From: Streptomyces sp. CB01373
GTDB lineage: Bacteria; Actinomycetota; Actinomycetes; Streptomycetales; Streptomycetaceae
Length of the DNA: 64,000 bases
Assembly (NCBI RefSeq): GCF_002803075.1
Contig: NZ_NNBK01000025.1
Location: 1 to 64,000, forward strand
Direction: 5' to 3'
Shown here piece after piece: positions 26,753 through 35,681 of this stretch (position 1 is the stretch's first letter; every line of letters begins with the position of its first letter). Both the position numbers and the translations under genes were made by a program. Below the pieces are notes generated by a model that was not told the DNA's origin, did no database searches, and was given only the letters and a program-made list of their open reading frames with translations.

Positions 26753-27408
26753 ATGCTCAGCGTAATCAAAGAGGACGGCTCCACGTCCACCGGATCTCTG
26801 ATCGACGAGATCGTGCGGGAAGGTGCCCGGCGGATGCTCGCCGCTGCCCCTGAGGTAGAAGTCGACCAGTACATAGCCGAGTTGACGGCCGAGCCGGACG
26901 AACGCGGCCGCCGCCTGGTGGTGCGCAACGGCCACCACCGCCCCCGCACCGTGACCACGGCCGCCGGCTCTGTTGAGGTACGGGCGCCGCGGGTCAACGA
27001 TCGTCGCGTCGACGAGGAAACCGGCGAGCGTCACCGGTTCTCCTCCAAGATCCTGCCGCCCTGGTGCCGCAAGTCCCCGAAGATCAGCGAAGCCCTCCCG
27101 CTCCTCTACCTGCACGGACTGTCCAGCGGCGACTTTGTGCCCGCACTCGAGCAGTTCCTCGGCAGCTCGGCCGGCCTGTCCGCGGCGACGGTCACCCGGC
27201 TCACCAGGCAGTGGCAGGACGACCACGCCGCCTTCCAGAACCGCGACCTGTCCGCCACCGACTACGTCTACGTGTGGGCCGACGGCGTTCACCCCAAGGT
27301 CCGCCTCGGCCAGGCCCACTCCTGCGTCCTGGTCCTGATGGGCGTCCGCCTGGATGGCACCAAGGAACTGATCGCGCTCGCGGAGGGCCTGCGGGAGTCG
27401 ACCGCCCG
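26753..27408 (+). pseudogene. IS256-family transposase, N-terminal half
   Basis: From ATG 26753 the frame gives the IS256 N-terminus: SLIDEIVREGARRMLAAAPE, then VVRNGHHRPRTVTTAAGSVE, and the first catalytic Asp in VYVWADGVHPKVRLG. Homology ends at ELIALAEGLRESTA. After this the frame reads 14 unrelated codons to a stop. The continuation of the protein is found inverted in the next entry. Confidence 0.88.
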
Positions 27409-27462
27409 ACAGCGCCTCGAACAAGAACACGCCCCCGCGGCGTAAGCATCGAGTGTCCAAGA

Positions 27463-27795
27463 TCACGGGGAAGCTTCATCAGTGATCTTCGCGGCGGCTT
27501 TGGGCCATTTGGTGCCGTAGTCCTTCGCGAACGCGCGGGCCGCCTGCTCGGCATGGGCCCGATCTCGGCGTTGTAGATCTCCTGCAGGGCCTTGCGGGCC
27601 CCGGTGTGCACGGACTTCGGCAGGGAGTTGATCACATTCCTGGTCTTGTGAACCCAGCACCTTTGGTACCTGGCCTACGGAAACACCTCCGCCAGGGCCC
27701 GCCACAGGCCCATCGCCCCGTCCCCGACCACCAGGGCCGGGTCCTTCATTCCCCGCCGCCGGCAGTCGCGCAGCAGGTCGGCCCATGATTCGCAG
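27463..27795 (-). pseudogene. IS256-family transposase, central segment, inverted
   Basis: Read on the minus strand from 27795, the DNA gives LRESWADLLRDCRRRGMKDP and ALVVGDGAMGLWRALAEVF with the second Asp. A stop follows, then RYQRCWVHKTRNVINSLPKS and ALQEIYNAEIG. This is exactly the next part of the transposase whose first half lies on the plus strand at 26753. The shared residues LRES mark the break. The catalytic Glu region is absent. Confidence 0.85.
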
Positions 27796-27812
27796 GTTGG
27801 GACCCTGACCCG

Positions 27813-28439
27813 TCAAAGCCCCGACGGACTTCTGGAAAGCCAGTGGGCATGCCGCTCGCGCGTCAGATCCCGTTCCGCAGGCGTGGTGAGGAAGACGTCA
27901 GCACCTCCGTCGTAGGGGTAGTGGATGCGCCGCATCTGAATGTCGGTGACGAGAACTCCCGCGACCTTGTCGTCAGCAATGTCACGGAGCAACTCGTCGA
28001 GGCAGCCATGTTGCCAGGCCCGTCGGGCGGCAAAGAGATGGCAGTAGGTACGGAACTCCGGGTCAGGATCGTCCTCCACCAGCAGGCTCTGCCAGTAGGC
28101 AGTGTCGGGCAGGTATGGCGGAATGTCGGCTTCGGTCGTCCAGACCGGTGTGATCACGTACACATCCCTACCGGAGAACAACTCGTCGAGGACCGTGTTG
28201 TACCGCCCCAGGACGACGGCGTACTCGCTTTCGTCCTCTGGGTATCGCTTCGACTCCGGCAGGCTGTGGAAGCGAACCCAGACATTGCGGTAGGGCTCGC
28301 GGAGCTTGTAACCCACCGGCGGGCAGTCAGGCCAATGCTGCTGCCACAGGTCCGTCAGGACCGTCCGTACGTCTCCAGTCACCTGCCGCACTCGTCCTCT
28401 CGGGCATGGGCTCCCGTCGAAGACCATGATGCCCGGCAC
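27813..28439 (-). CDS. DUF3885 domain protein
   Basis: A protein of up to 208 residues that fits DUF3885. Conserved stretches are CPPVGYKLREPYRNVWVRFH, then LPESKRYPEDESEYAVVLGR and MRRIHYPYDGGADVFLTTPA. The end HAHWLSRSPSGL is complete. Members are of unknown function, and several occur among toxin-immunity genes. The true start may be a GTG at about residue 20 (VTGDVRTVLTDLW) rather than the first ATG. It is followed upstream on the same strand by another small hypothetical gene. Confidence 0.7.
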   Translation of the reverse strand: MPGIMVFDGSPCPRGRVRQVTGDVRTVLTDLWQQHWPDCPPVGYKLREPYRNVWVRFHSLPESKRYPEDESEYAVVLGRYNTVLDELFSGRDVYVITPVWTTEADIPPYLPDTAYWQSLLVEDDPDPEFRTYCHLFAARRAWQHGCLDELLRDIADDKVAGVLVTDIQMRRIHYPYDGGADVFLTTPAERDLTRERHAHWLSRSPSGL

Positions 28440-28533
28440 CCACCCACCGAGAGAGCGGCCGTGATGTCGAAGTCGAGCACCTCCACGTCCACCTCCCCCG
28501 CGCGCCGAAGCCGACCGCCCCGTGAGCGACGCA

Positions 28534-28881
28534 TCAGTAGTCGCCCTGGTAGCCGCCTTCGAACATTGAGCCGATGTTGATCCACTGGAAGGCGTCTTTC
28601 CAGGCCGGATCGCGCTTCATCCAGCCGATCATTGCTTCCGCAGCTTTCTCGCGGGAGATGGTCCGGGTTTGGTAGTGCTCGGACGGAACGCCGTCGCGGT
28701 ATTCCAGCTGAAACGTGTTGTCCTCGCGCAGCCATACCTGGACATACCAGTCGCCTGGCTCCTCCTCCACCCGCTCAAGCACCAGCGAGCCATCTCGCTT
28801 GAGGTCGCCCACCCTCGCACCGACCATCGGCTTCGTCGGCCGCTTCGACAGCACAACCGAGCCACTCTTCAACACCAGCAT
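28534..28881 (-). CDS. Hypothetical 115-residue protein
   Basis: Starts MLVLKSGSVVLSKRPTKPM and ends IGSMFEGGYQGDY. It has alternating charged and beta-like stretches (WYVQVWLREDNTFQLEYRDG) and a helical middle (ISREKAAEAMIGWMKRDPAW). No signal peptide or membrane segment. The overall pattern resembles small immunity proteins. This and the neighbouring DUF3885 gene are the only reasons for that guess. No clear ribosome binding site is visible. Confidence 0.5.
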   Translation of the reverse strand: MLVLKSGSVVLSKRPTKPMVGARVGDLKRDGSLVLERVEEEPGDWYVQVWLREDNTFQLEYRDGVPSEHYQTRTISREKAAEAMIGWMKRDPAWKDAFQWINIGSMFEGGYQGDY

Positions 28882-28959
28882 GCCGAGATCATGCCGGACG
28901 CTGCCGACATCCGTAGTCCGGAAAAGCGCACTCGCAATCGCCGACGCCATCGGGAACCG

Positions 28960-29402
28960 GATGCGGGAGGCCGGCGTCCAGGTGCAGGTCACCCACCACC
29001 ACATCAACCGGCCGCCGGTCCCCCGCAAGCACCCGCGCCCCGACTGCCCGTTCTGCCGGATCATCCACGACGGCGCCCCGGCCACGATCGTCCACGAGTG
29101 GACCGACTGCCCTCGCGATCGTGCCTCGCAGCGGCGGCTGCGCCGACAGCCACCTCCTGGTCCTGCCCCGCGGCCACGTCGCCGACTTCACGACCGACTC
29201 CGTCGTCTCCGCCACCGTGCAGCTGCGCGCCGCCGAACTCGCCGCGCAGATCGGCGGCCAGTGGAACTACCTCACCTCCTGCGGCCCGGCCGCGACCCAG
29301 ACAGTGTTCCACCTCCACGGCCACCTCGTACCCCGCACCGCCGGCGACGGCCTCGCCCTGCCCTGGCCCCACCCCACCCGCGAACAGGAGCCCACCCGAT
29401 GA
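28960..29402 (+). pseudogene. HIT-family hydrolase with one frameshift
   Basis: The first frame gives DCPFCRIIHDGAPATIVHEW, the zinc-binding start of HIT proteins. One extra base near 29111 shifts the reading to ALAIVPRSGGCADSHLLVLP, then RGHVADFTTDSVVSATVQ and the histidine triad TVFHLHGHLVPR. It ends at TGA 29400-29402. If the extra base were absent this would be a normal nucleotide-binding HIT hydrolase. The stop overlaps the ATG of the next gene (ATGA), so the genes were coupled. Confidence 0.75.
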
Positions 29403-30085
29403 TCCGTCGCTTCCGCCGCTGCGGCCACGCCCCCGGCACCCTCACCCCCGAGGACCAGGCCGCCGTCGACGCCTTCCGCGCCACGCTCACCGCCCTTCGC
29501 AACCCCCAGCCCTGGACACCCGGCGGCGCCCAGGACATCGCCGTGCGGATCGGACCGTTCGTGGAACGCGCCCACACCCGGCCCGGCGACGACCACGGCC
29601 CCGACATGATCGCCGTCGCCCTGGTCCACCCCGACACCCCGCACGCCGGCGCCTACCTCCACGGCCGCCAGCTCGGCTACACCGAACGCGGCTGGCAGCG
29701 TTGCGAGACCACCGCGATCCTCGGCATCTGGCAGCCCGGCTGCGCGATGCTCACCCACGCCGCCGCCAGCCTGCCCCTGCCCGACGACGTCGGCATGGAA
29801 CCAGCGCACTACGCCCTCTACATCGAAGCCCGCAAACGCGACGACAGCCTCGACGGCTACACCCTGCTGCGCCTCGGCCCGTACACCCAGACCCGCCACG
29901 CCCAGCAGGACCACGACCGGCTCACCACCGCGCTGGAGGGGCGGGAGACCACCGCCGTGCCCGGCTACCGCGTCGGCGCACGGTACGCGCCGTTCGACGT
30001 CAGCGACCACCAGCTGTTCGCCGACCCGTACGAGGCCGACGCCGTGGCGCTCCTGGACGCCGCCGTCGCGGGGGTGAGCGCTTGA
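29399..30085 (+). CDS. Hypothetical 228-residue protein
   Basis: The start overlaps the HIT stop. The protein is soluble and has no signal peptide. It contains a GPFVERAHTRPGDDHGPDMI stretch and a GYTLLRLGPYTQTRHAQQDH helix, with a terminal segment FDVSDHQLFADPYEADAVAL. I do not recognise the family. Its last bases overlap the TTG start of another short frame at 30082, suggesting a three-gene operon that has lost its end. Confidence 0.6.
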   Translation: MIRRFRRCGHAPGTLTPEDQAAVDAFRATLTALRNPQPWTPGGAQDIAVRIGPFVERAHTRPGDDHGPDMIAVALVHPDTPHAGAYLHGRQLGYTERGWQRCETTAILGIWQPGCAMLTHAAASLPLPDDVGMEPAHYALYIEARKRDDSLDGYTLLRLGPYTQTRHAQQDHDRLTTALEGRETTAVPGYRVGARYAPFDVSDHQLFADPYEADAVALLDAAVAGVSA

Positions 30086-30170
30086 CCGCCCCGGCCCTGT
30101 ACGAGATCGAGACCAGCGAGGGCGACGACGGCACCATGCACCCCGCCGAACAACTCTGGACGCCCGGCGA
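30082..30170 (+). pseudogene. 5' stub of a third operon gene
   Basis: A TTG start (overlapping the stop of the gene before it) opens a frame MTAPALYEIETSEGDDGTM, then HPAEQLWTPGEDAG. It then runs into DNA that is the antisense of a truncated minus-strand gene. Only the beginning of this gene is left. Confidence 0.45.
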
Positions 30171-30390
30171 GGACGCAGGCGGCCTGGTCGGTGCCGTAGA
30201 GCACGGCGCTCGGATCGCGTACGGTGCCGATGAACAACTGGCCGGGCCGGGCGGGCTTCTTGTAGTGCGCCAGTGCCCCGAGCCACCGCAGCGGCACCCG
30301 GAGCTCGGATCTGCCCATGGTGAACAGTTCGAACAGCCCTCGGTCCACGCGCAGATGCAGGTTCTCGTAGTCGAACGTCAGCGGCTCCAT
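30165..30390 (-). pseudogene. 5' part of a conserved Streptomyces hypothetical gene
   Basis: From ATG 30390 the frame reads MEPLTFDYENLHLRVDRGLF, then GRSELRVPLRWLGALAHYKK and IGTVRDPSAVLYGTDQAACV. This is the start of a widespread Streptomyces protein of about 110 residues. The end is missing. Around 30165-30170 it meets the stub of the plus-strand gene, so both were cut by the same deletion. It lies 26 bases downstream of the DUF3592-like gene and belonged to that operon. Confidence 0.6.
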
Positions 30391-30416
30391 GGCGGGAAGA
30401 TAGCCCGGCTCCCGGG

Positions 30417-31280
30417 TCACAGCGCGACCATCCCCACCACGGCCGCCGCCGCCACGACCAGCACACCCACCACGTTGACGGCCATGTCCCGCTTCCAGGA
30501 GCGGCGTTCGGCCTCGACGTCCAGGACGAAGAGGGCCGGGTCGTCGGGGGCGTAGTGGATCGTGAGGTTCAGGCCCCGTGATCCGGCGGGGTCCGGGATT
30601 CCGGACTCGCAGTAGGCCGTGACCTTCCTGCCGTCGAGGGTGGTGAAGGTGACGACCGGCATCAGGTTGGTCAGGGTGTGGCCGTCGTTGGAGTCGACGG
30701 TGACGCTCTTGAGGACGGCGACGACACGGCCGGATGCGGCGGCCATGGCGGCCAGTTGGTCGATACGGCGGTTCCTGTCGCGGATGTTCCCGGGCAGGTG
30801 GTACAGGCCGGAGAGGGCCCAGGGCCCGCAGAAGCCGAGCAGCGCCCACGGCCAGCCCCAGTCGATCGCGGCGACGGCGACCAGACCGGCGTAGACGAGG
30901 AAGAGCGCGAAGTTCGCCCAGCCGAGGCCGCGCCCGGCTTCGGAGAGGTGGTTGGCGAACCGGAAGGCGTGGGGTCTGCCGCGCGGACAATGGACCCCGA
31001 TCTCCCGGCCCGTCCAGGCCACACTGATCCTCTCGCCGCGCTCACCCTCGTTGGTGACGGTGAACTCCTGCCCGGTGGACGGGTCCTGGAAGGAGGCGAC
31101 CACGGCTATCCCGTCGCTCGGGGAGCTTCCGTGCCGGGGCTCGTCCACCCGCTCGATCCGTCCGTCGCCCAGACCGTCCGCTGCGCCCGGGTCATCCCGG
31201 CCAGCGACCTCCCGTATCCGACCAGCGCCCACGCGCCGAACACCCCGCACCACAGCACCAGATACACATGCCAGTCCATG
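30417..31280 (-). pseudogene. DUF3592-like membrane protein, frameshifted near the start
   Basis: ATG 31280 opens MDWHVYLVLWCGVFGAWALV, a first membrane helix, followed by GYGRSLAGMTRAQRT. The rest of the protein continues in another frame from about 31190 (GRIERVDEPRHGSSPSDGIA). It has a soluble segment, two central helices (LGWANFALFLVYAGLVAVAA and LLGFCGPWALSGLYHLPG), a second soluble segment and a last helix VVGVLVVAAAAVVGMVA. GGAGG precedes the start, two bases after the stop of the upstream gene. One indel is enough to explain the break, so a sequencing error is possible. Confidence 0.65.
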
Positions 31281-31282
31281 GA

Positions 31283-32386
31283 TCAGCCTCCTGCCGAGAC
31301 GCGCCGAACGACCTTGCCCTGCCCGTCCGCCTCCAGATAGGCGGTGCCTTCGGAGCCGGTCACGGAGACCCTGAGGGCCACCCTGCCGGTGAGGCGGTCG
31401 GCGGTGAGCTGCCAGGTGCGCGGGGAGCCGACGCCGAGCGTGGTCGTGGCCTCCTTCACCAGGGCGGGGACACGGTCGTACGGCATGGAATCCAGGTCGA
31501 GTCGGGAGGCCGCCTGGGTGCCGGTGGGGGCGAAGACGACCGTCAGCAGGCGTTCCTGTACGACGACGGTGAGCGCCCGCTGCTTGTCCTCGCCCTTGGC
31601 GAGCGCGGCGACGGAATGGCCCAACCTGCCCTCGTCCAGGAAGGATTGACCGGGGCCGAGGGCCACCGTGCCGGACGCCGACGACACGGTGGTCGTGGAC
31701 GACGAGGAGGTGCTGGAGGAGGAGACCGAGGGCCGCGCGGTGTCGGTGTCGTCCTGGGCGAACAGGTCCGCGCGGAACAACAGGACGACCAAGGCCGCGC
31801 CGAGCAGCAGACCGAGGAACCCGACCAGGGTGGCAGCGCAGCCTTCCAAGGGATCGCTCGCCCGGGCCGGTCCGGGTGCCGAGTCGAGGCGGGCCGAGGC
31901 GGCCCGTTCCTCCCAGTCCGGTGTCGGTCGTTTGACGATCCTCACCTTCAGCGGCCGGTCCGGCGGGTACTGGACGACCAGGATGCCGCGCGGCCTGTAG
32001 TCGGGCAGGTCGGCGAGGTTGATGTCCTGCGTGAACTCGACGCGGTACGCCGGTGCGTCGTCCGGTGTGACGGTGAGGTCGAACTTCACCGGTATGTCGC
32101 TCGTCTCACCCCCGACGGCCTCCAGGCTCTCGATCATCGCGAGGGCCAGGTGCGGCGGGATCTCCGCTTCCCGGGCGCGCCTCGGCAGGCCGGCGAGGTA
32201 GCGGATCAGGACGTAGACCGCGAGCAGGCACGCTCCCCCGACGATCAGCGGCTCGTTCTCAATGACGACCCCGACGACGACGGCCGCCAGGAACGCCCCC
32301 GTCACGCCACCCGTGAGGAACCCCCGGGCGAGCGCGACGGGCCTGTTGTGCGTGGGCGGCGGCGAGGCGCTCGTGGTGATCGTCAT
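31283..32386 (-). CDS. Hypothetical membrane protein
   Basis: A 367-residue protein with two helices near the N-terminus (GFLTGGVTGAFLAAVVVGVV and PLIVGGACLLAVYVLI). A cytosolic domain of about 120 residues contains PVKFDLTVTPDDAPAYRVEF and GILVVQYPPDRPLKVRIVK. A third helix (LVGFLGLLLGAALVVLLF) follows, then a Ser/Thr-rich linker and an outer C-terminal domain. The start is taken at the ATG before TITTSASPPP, because upstream codons give a low-complexity leader. It forms an operon with the DUF3592-like gene. Family and function are unknown. Confidence 0.65.
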   Translation of the reverse strand: MTITTSASPPPTHNRPVALARGFLTGGVTGAFLAAVVVGVVIENEPLIVGGACLLAVYVLIRYLAGLPRRAREAEIPPHLALAMIESLEAVGGETSDIPVKFDLTVTPDDAPAYRVEFTQDINLADLPDYRPRGILVVQYPPDRPLKVRIVKRPTPDWEERAASARLDSAPGPARASDPLEGCAATLVGFLGLLLGAALVVLLFRADLFAQDDTDTARPSVSSSSTSSSSTTTVSSASGTVALGPGQSFLDEGRLGHSVAALAKGEDKQRALTVVVQERLLTVVFAPTGTQAASRLDLDSMPYDRVPALVKEATTTLGVGSPRTWQLTADRLTGRVALRVSVTGSEGTAYLEADGQGKVVRRVSAGG

Positions 32387-32674
32387 ACGGGCGATTGTGC
32401 TGGGCTCAGGTGACGTCCGGTAGACCTCAGTATGATCTTCCGGCAGGTACCGGCGCTGAGCTGGTGCTGCACGGCGCTGAGTTCGCCCGGTGTCGGAGTG
32501 GCCAGTGCCAGCCGGAGTCACTCGCGGTCGATGCGGACCGGTGGCGAACGCGTCCGCTGTTCCTCAACCCCCGGCTCACAGCGGCAGAAGCACACCTCAC
32601 GCTCCCACCACAAGCCCTCACGTGACGTCAAAACAAAGGCTCTGGTCCACTTTCTGTGGCGCGACCACGGAGAG

Positions 32675-33265
32675 TCAGATCTTCGGTGCCAGTCGATGTC
32701 TGTTTGGATGGCTGCGAAGTTGCGGCGAAGTGAGTTCGAGCGCCCGGTTGTCCCGACCCCGGGCCATGTGGTCAAGCCACCGCTCGTACCAGGCAAGAAA
32801 GTCCTGCGCTGAGGAGACGTTGGGTCCCCGGTAGCCATCGCTGTTGCCGATGACGACACGGCCTGTAAGGGGGCCAGTAAGGGCCAGGAGACAGACATCT
32901 GTGCAGCCCATCTCGATGATGTGCAGGAAGAGGTCCCCTTGCTCCGCGCTGCTCGCCTCGTCGAAGCCGCGCGGCGTGCCCGGATCCGAGCTCTTCTGCA
33001 TGGCGAACAGCGTGCAGCTTTGCAGGGACTTGAGGCCGTAGAAGGGTGCTGCTCCGGATCCGCCGATGTGCAGGAGCCGCTGGCACCGCACGTAACCCGG
33101 TCCGCCCCGGCAGTACCGGACGGCATCGACGCCAGCGATGGACAGGGCCGTCTCGACGACGGCCGAACGCTGACCCTCTGACGGCGGATCAAAAGTGACC
33201 CACTTGGTGATCTTCGTCTGACTCTGGCCTTGGTGATCAAGGTCAGGAGGGAAGGTGATCCTCAA
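32675..33265 (-). CDS. SUKH/SMI1-like protein, possibly immunity-related
   Basis: The C-terminal half resembles actinobacterial SMI1/KNR4 (SUKH) proteins: GDLFLHIIEMGCTDVCLLAL, TGPLTGRVVIGNSDGYRGPN and FLAWYERWLDHMARG. The N-terminal third is unusual, and the frame begins at a TTG overlapping the stop of the upstream gene. The real start may lie further in. SUKH proteins act as immunity factors in polymorphic toxin systems or as adaptors. No toxin gene is next to it. Confidence 0.55.
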   Translation of the reverse strand: MRITFPPDLDHQGQSQTKITKWVTFDPPSEGQRSAVVETALSIAGVDAVRYCRGGPGYVRCQRLLHIGGSGAAPFYGLKSLQSCTLFAMQKSSDPGTPRGFDEASSAEQGDLFLHIIEMGCTDVCLLALTGPLTGRVVIGNSDGYRGPNVSSAQDFLAWYERWLDHMARGRDNRALELTSPQLRSHPNRHRLAPKI

Positions 33266-33855
33266 CGTAGTTGACGGAAGGGCAGCGCCCCGAAGATCCC
33301 AGGGCCTACACGCACACCAGTGCGATGCCGCAGGTCAGAACCCCGGGGCATCGCACCCCAATGCGTGTAGGGCCTGGGAGCGGTGCGCTGGCCCCGGACA
33401 GCGAAGGACCCCGGGCCGCCCTGCGCCCCGGGGTCCTGTCGCCGCTCTCGCCGCCGCTCCCAGTCGTCGGGTGCGCTGCCCACCCACGCGATCGGCCGGC
33501 CCTCGCTGTTGCGGCCCCAGCGCGGTTCCTCCATCGAGGTCTCGTGCCCGTCGGGCAGGACGCAGATCCGCCCCCAGCGGCCGTGCTTGCCCGCGCAGAG
33601 CCCGGCGAGCCCGTCTGCGTCGCCCTCCGCCACGGCCTGGTCGTAGCGGTCCTGGAACGGCTGGAGACGGGCGCCCAGCTCCGTGCCCAGCTCCGTCTCC
33701 GCCGCCTCCACCCGCTCCCGCGCCTCCCGCACCCCCGGGTCGGACAGCACAGCCGAGATGACGTCCTCCGCCTCCGCGAAGGCCCTGGTGCGGGCGTGCC
33801 GCCGCACGGCGTCCTGCACCCGCTGCCCGGCGGCCTCCTGGTCGCCCGCGCTCAT
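33262..33855 (-). CDS. Hypothetical protein with coiled coil
   Basis: From ATG 33855 the protein reads MSAGDQEAAGQRVQDAVRRH, then a long helix (VREARERVEAAETELGTELG). A segment with a cysteine pair (LAGLCAGKHGRWGRICVLPD) follows, then EEPRWGRNSEGRPIAWVGS. The last 50 residues are encoded by a nested palindrome, and the frame may not end naturally. A small frame upstream ends with a stop that overlaps this ATG by one base. Family unknown. Similar proteins occur on Streptomyces mobile elements. Confidence 0.5.
   Translation of the reverse strand: MSAGDQEAAGQRVQDAVRRHARTRAFAEAEDVISAVLSDPGVREARERVEAAETELGTELGARLQPFQDRYDQAVAEGDADGLAGLCAGKHGRWGRICVLPDGHETSMEEPRWGRNSEGRPIAWVGSAPDDWERRRERRQDPGAQGGPGSFAVRGQRTAPRPYTHWGAMPRGSDLRHRTGVRVGPGIFGALPFRQLR
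33298..33378. repeat. Nested palindrome of 81 bases
   Basis: The outer arms CCCAGGGCCTACACGCA (33298-33314) and 33362-33378 pair with one mismatch. The inner arms GTGCGATGCC (33320-33329) and GGCATCGCAC (33347-33356) pair perfectly. The RNA would form a long hairpin with one internal loop. It lies between two minus-strand genes. Confidence 0.8.
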
Positions 33856-33906
33856 CACGCCGCTCCTTCCGTGGCCGCCCACTCCAGCCCGAGGCCGGCG
33901 AGCGCG

Positions 33907-34090
33907 GCGAGTGTGGCGTAGCTGTTGTGCCTGCTTATTGATCTTGGTTGTGGCCTGCTGTTGCTCAGCTGTACCGGGCGGTATGCCTGGTCCGCGGGGG
34001 GAGGGATGCCCGAAGCGGAGATGCCAGCGTTGGATGGCGTGTGGGCTGAGCTGGCCTTTTTGTGCTGCGCAGTGAGCTGGGTGCTGCGCC
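33907..34090. repeat. Dispersed repeat, copy B
   Basis: Partner of the repeat at 10436-10640, with the shared start GTGTGGCGTAGCTGT and shared blocks through GTGCTGCGCAGTGAG. In this copy the minus strand can be read as the end of a small protein (YATLAALAGLGLEWAATEG) whose stop overlaps the next gene. Confidence 0.7.
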
Positions 34091-34200
34091 GGTTTTTGCG
34101 CAGTCTGGTTGGCGCGCCTATTGGCACGGTACGCACGGGAGTTGTCGGTTGATGTGCCGGGGCCGGGGCCGGGGCCGGGGGCAGTGAGGGCGTGTGTGGT

Positions 34201-34540
34201 TCAGCGGGTGGTCAGGCGTTGCCGGAGCAGGTCATGGTCGGCGGGTTCGAGGCGGGCCAGTTTGAGGCGGTTGGCCAGGTTGTGGAGGAAGGCGGTCTGC
34301 TCTGCGCGTGTCAGGGGGTGCGGGGGCACGGTCGAGCCGGTCGCCGACGGCGTGACCGAGGCGGTCGGCCACCACGTCCTGCTGCTCGGCGTAGACGACG
34401 TGCCTGACCTGCTGCCCGCTGTGCTCCGGCTCGGCGGCCGTCCGGCAGGACGAGGGCCGGTCCTGGCCCCGGCGTTCGGCCAGGGCGCGCAGATGGGCCT
34501 CGGTGTAGGGGACGGCAGCCTTGGGAAGTTCGCCCTGGAT
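34201..34540 (-). pseudogene. Decayed conserved hypothetical gene
   Basis: Two frames together look protein-like. One gives AAVPYTEAHLRALAERRGQD and VRHVVYAEQQDVVADRLGHA. The other gives TRAEQTAFLHNLANRLKLAR and LEPADHDLLRQRLTTR with a stop at 34201. They are separated by an indel near 34330. The family is not recognised. Confidence 0.35.
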
Positions 34541-34785
34541 GTCACCGCTTCACCGCAGGGTCGTACTGGGTGGAGCAGGCGCCGCCACCGACGGCGTCAT
34601 CGAGGCCCGCGCCCCACAGGGCGACTTCTTCCCGCTGGCCGAACGAGCCGTCTCCCGGTCGCACGACAGCCCCCAGGCATTGCTCCACCACCTGCGCACC
34701 GACCTGCTCGCCCACGTCGGCGGACATCTGAACGACGACGCCGCCATGGTCGCCCTGCAACGCACCCCTCGGTCCCACGCCGACA
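34540..34785 (+). pseudogene. SpoIIE/PP2C-type phosphatase, C-terminal fragment
   Basis: The frame gives ATDGVIEARAPQGDFFPLAE, then SPQALLHHLRTDLLAHVGG and LNDDAAMVALQR. This is the end of the PPM phosphatase domain of SpoIIE-like proteins, with the TDGVIEAR metal-binding segment. The preceding LYTDG strand is altered and the rest of the gene is missing. Confidence 0.7.
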
Positions 34786-35012
34786 ACTGTGCGACATCCC
34801 GTGAGCCCCTGAGCCCCCGCTGGGCCCCCTGCGCCCACAGGGAACGTAGCGGCCCGGCGTCCGCGCCGACCAGTGCGCCGTCACCCGCGCAAGGGTGGAG
34901 GTCACGCTCCCGCAGTTCGCGCCAGGGCGCCGCCCCCACCGACCGCCCCCACCATCCCTGAACCACGCACGCCCCTCCCACCAGGGCGGATGAGGGCAAA
35001 CGGCGCCGCCGC

Positions 35013-35681
35013 TCAGTCCCCATGAGGCCGGGCCAGGCCGTGGTCATAGGCGAAGATCACCGCCTGGATGCGATCGCGGGCGCCGATCTTGGCCAGGACG
35101 CGGCCGACATGAGTCTTCACCGTGGACTCCGACAGGACGAAGTGGGCGGCGATCTCGCCGTTGCTCCAGCCCTTGCCGATGGCGACGAGGATCTCGCGCT
35201 CACGGTCGGTGAGAGAGCTCAAGCGCGGGTCCTCAGCGGAGCCGTCGCCGCCGAGCGGCACGAGACGGGCGAACTCGTGCAGGAGACGACGGGTGAGCGC
35301 GGGGGCGATCACAGCGTCTCCGACGGCCACGGCCCGGATGCCCGCAAGGAGTTCCTCGGGGCGGGCGTCCTTGAGGAGGAAGCCGCTGGCTCCGGCGCGC
35401 AGAGCCGCATACACGTACTCGTCCAGGTCGAACGTGGTCAGCATCAGGACGCGGGAGCGATCGCCCGCGGCGACGATGCGGCGGGTGGCCTCGATGCCGT
35501 CCATGCCCGGCATGCGTACGTCCATGAGGACGACGTCGGGGCGGAGTTCGGCGGCTCTGCGCACCGCTTCCGCTCCGTGCGCGGCCTCGCCCACCACCTC
35601 AGTTTCGGGCACCGAGTCCAGGAGTATGCGGAAGCCGTACCGCTGGAGCGGCTGGTCGTCCACGATGAGCACAGTGGTCAC
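35013..35681 (-). CDS. NarL/LuxR-type response regulator
   Basis: A 222-residue response regulator. The receiver domain (3-120) has acidic residues D8/D9, phosphoacceptor D54 in VLMDVRMPGMDG, and K104 in FLLKDARPEEL. The LuxR helix-turn-helix (155-215) reads LTDREREILVAIGKGWSNGE and LSESTVKTHVGRVLAKIG. The GTG start overlaps the stop of the kinase gene (GTGA). Its job is probably to control the ABC transporter operon it belongs to. Confidence 0.93.
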   Translation of the reverse strand: MTTVLIVDDQPLQRYGFRILLDSVPETEVVGEAAHGAEAVRRAAELRPDVVLMDVRMPGMDGIEATRRIVAAGDRSRVLMLTTFDLDEYVYAALRAGASGFLLKDARPEELLAGIRAVAVGDAVIAPALTRRLLHEFARLVPLGGDGSAEDPRLSSLTDREREILVAIGKGWSNGEIAAHFVLSESTVKTHVGRVLAKIGARDRIQAVIFAYDHGLARPHGD

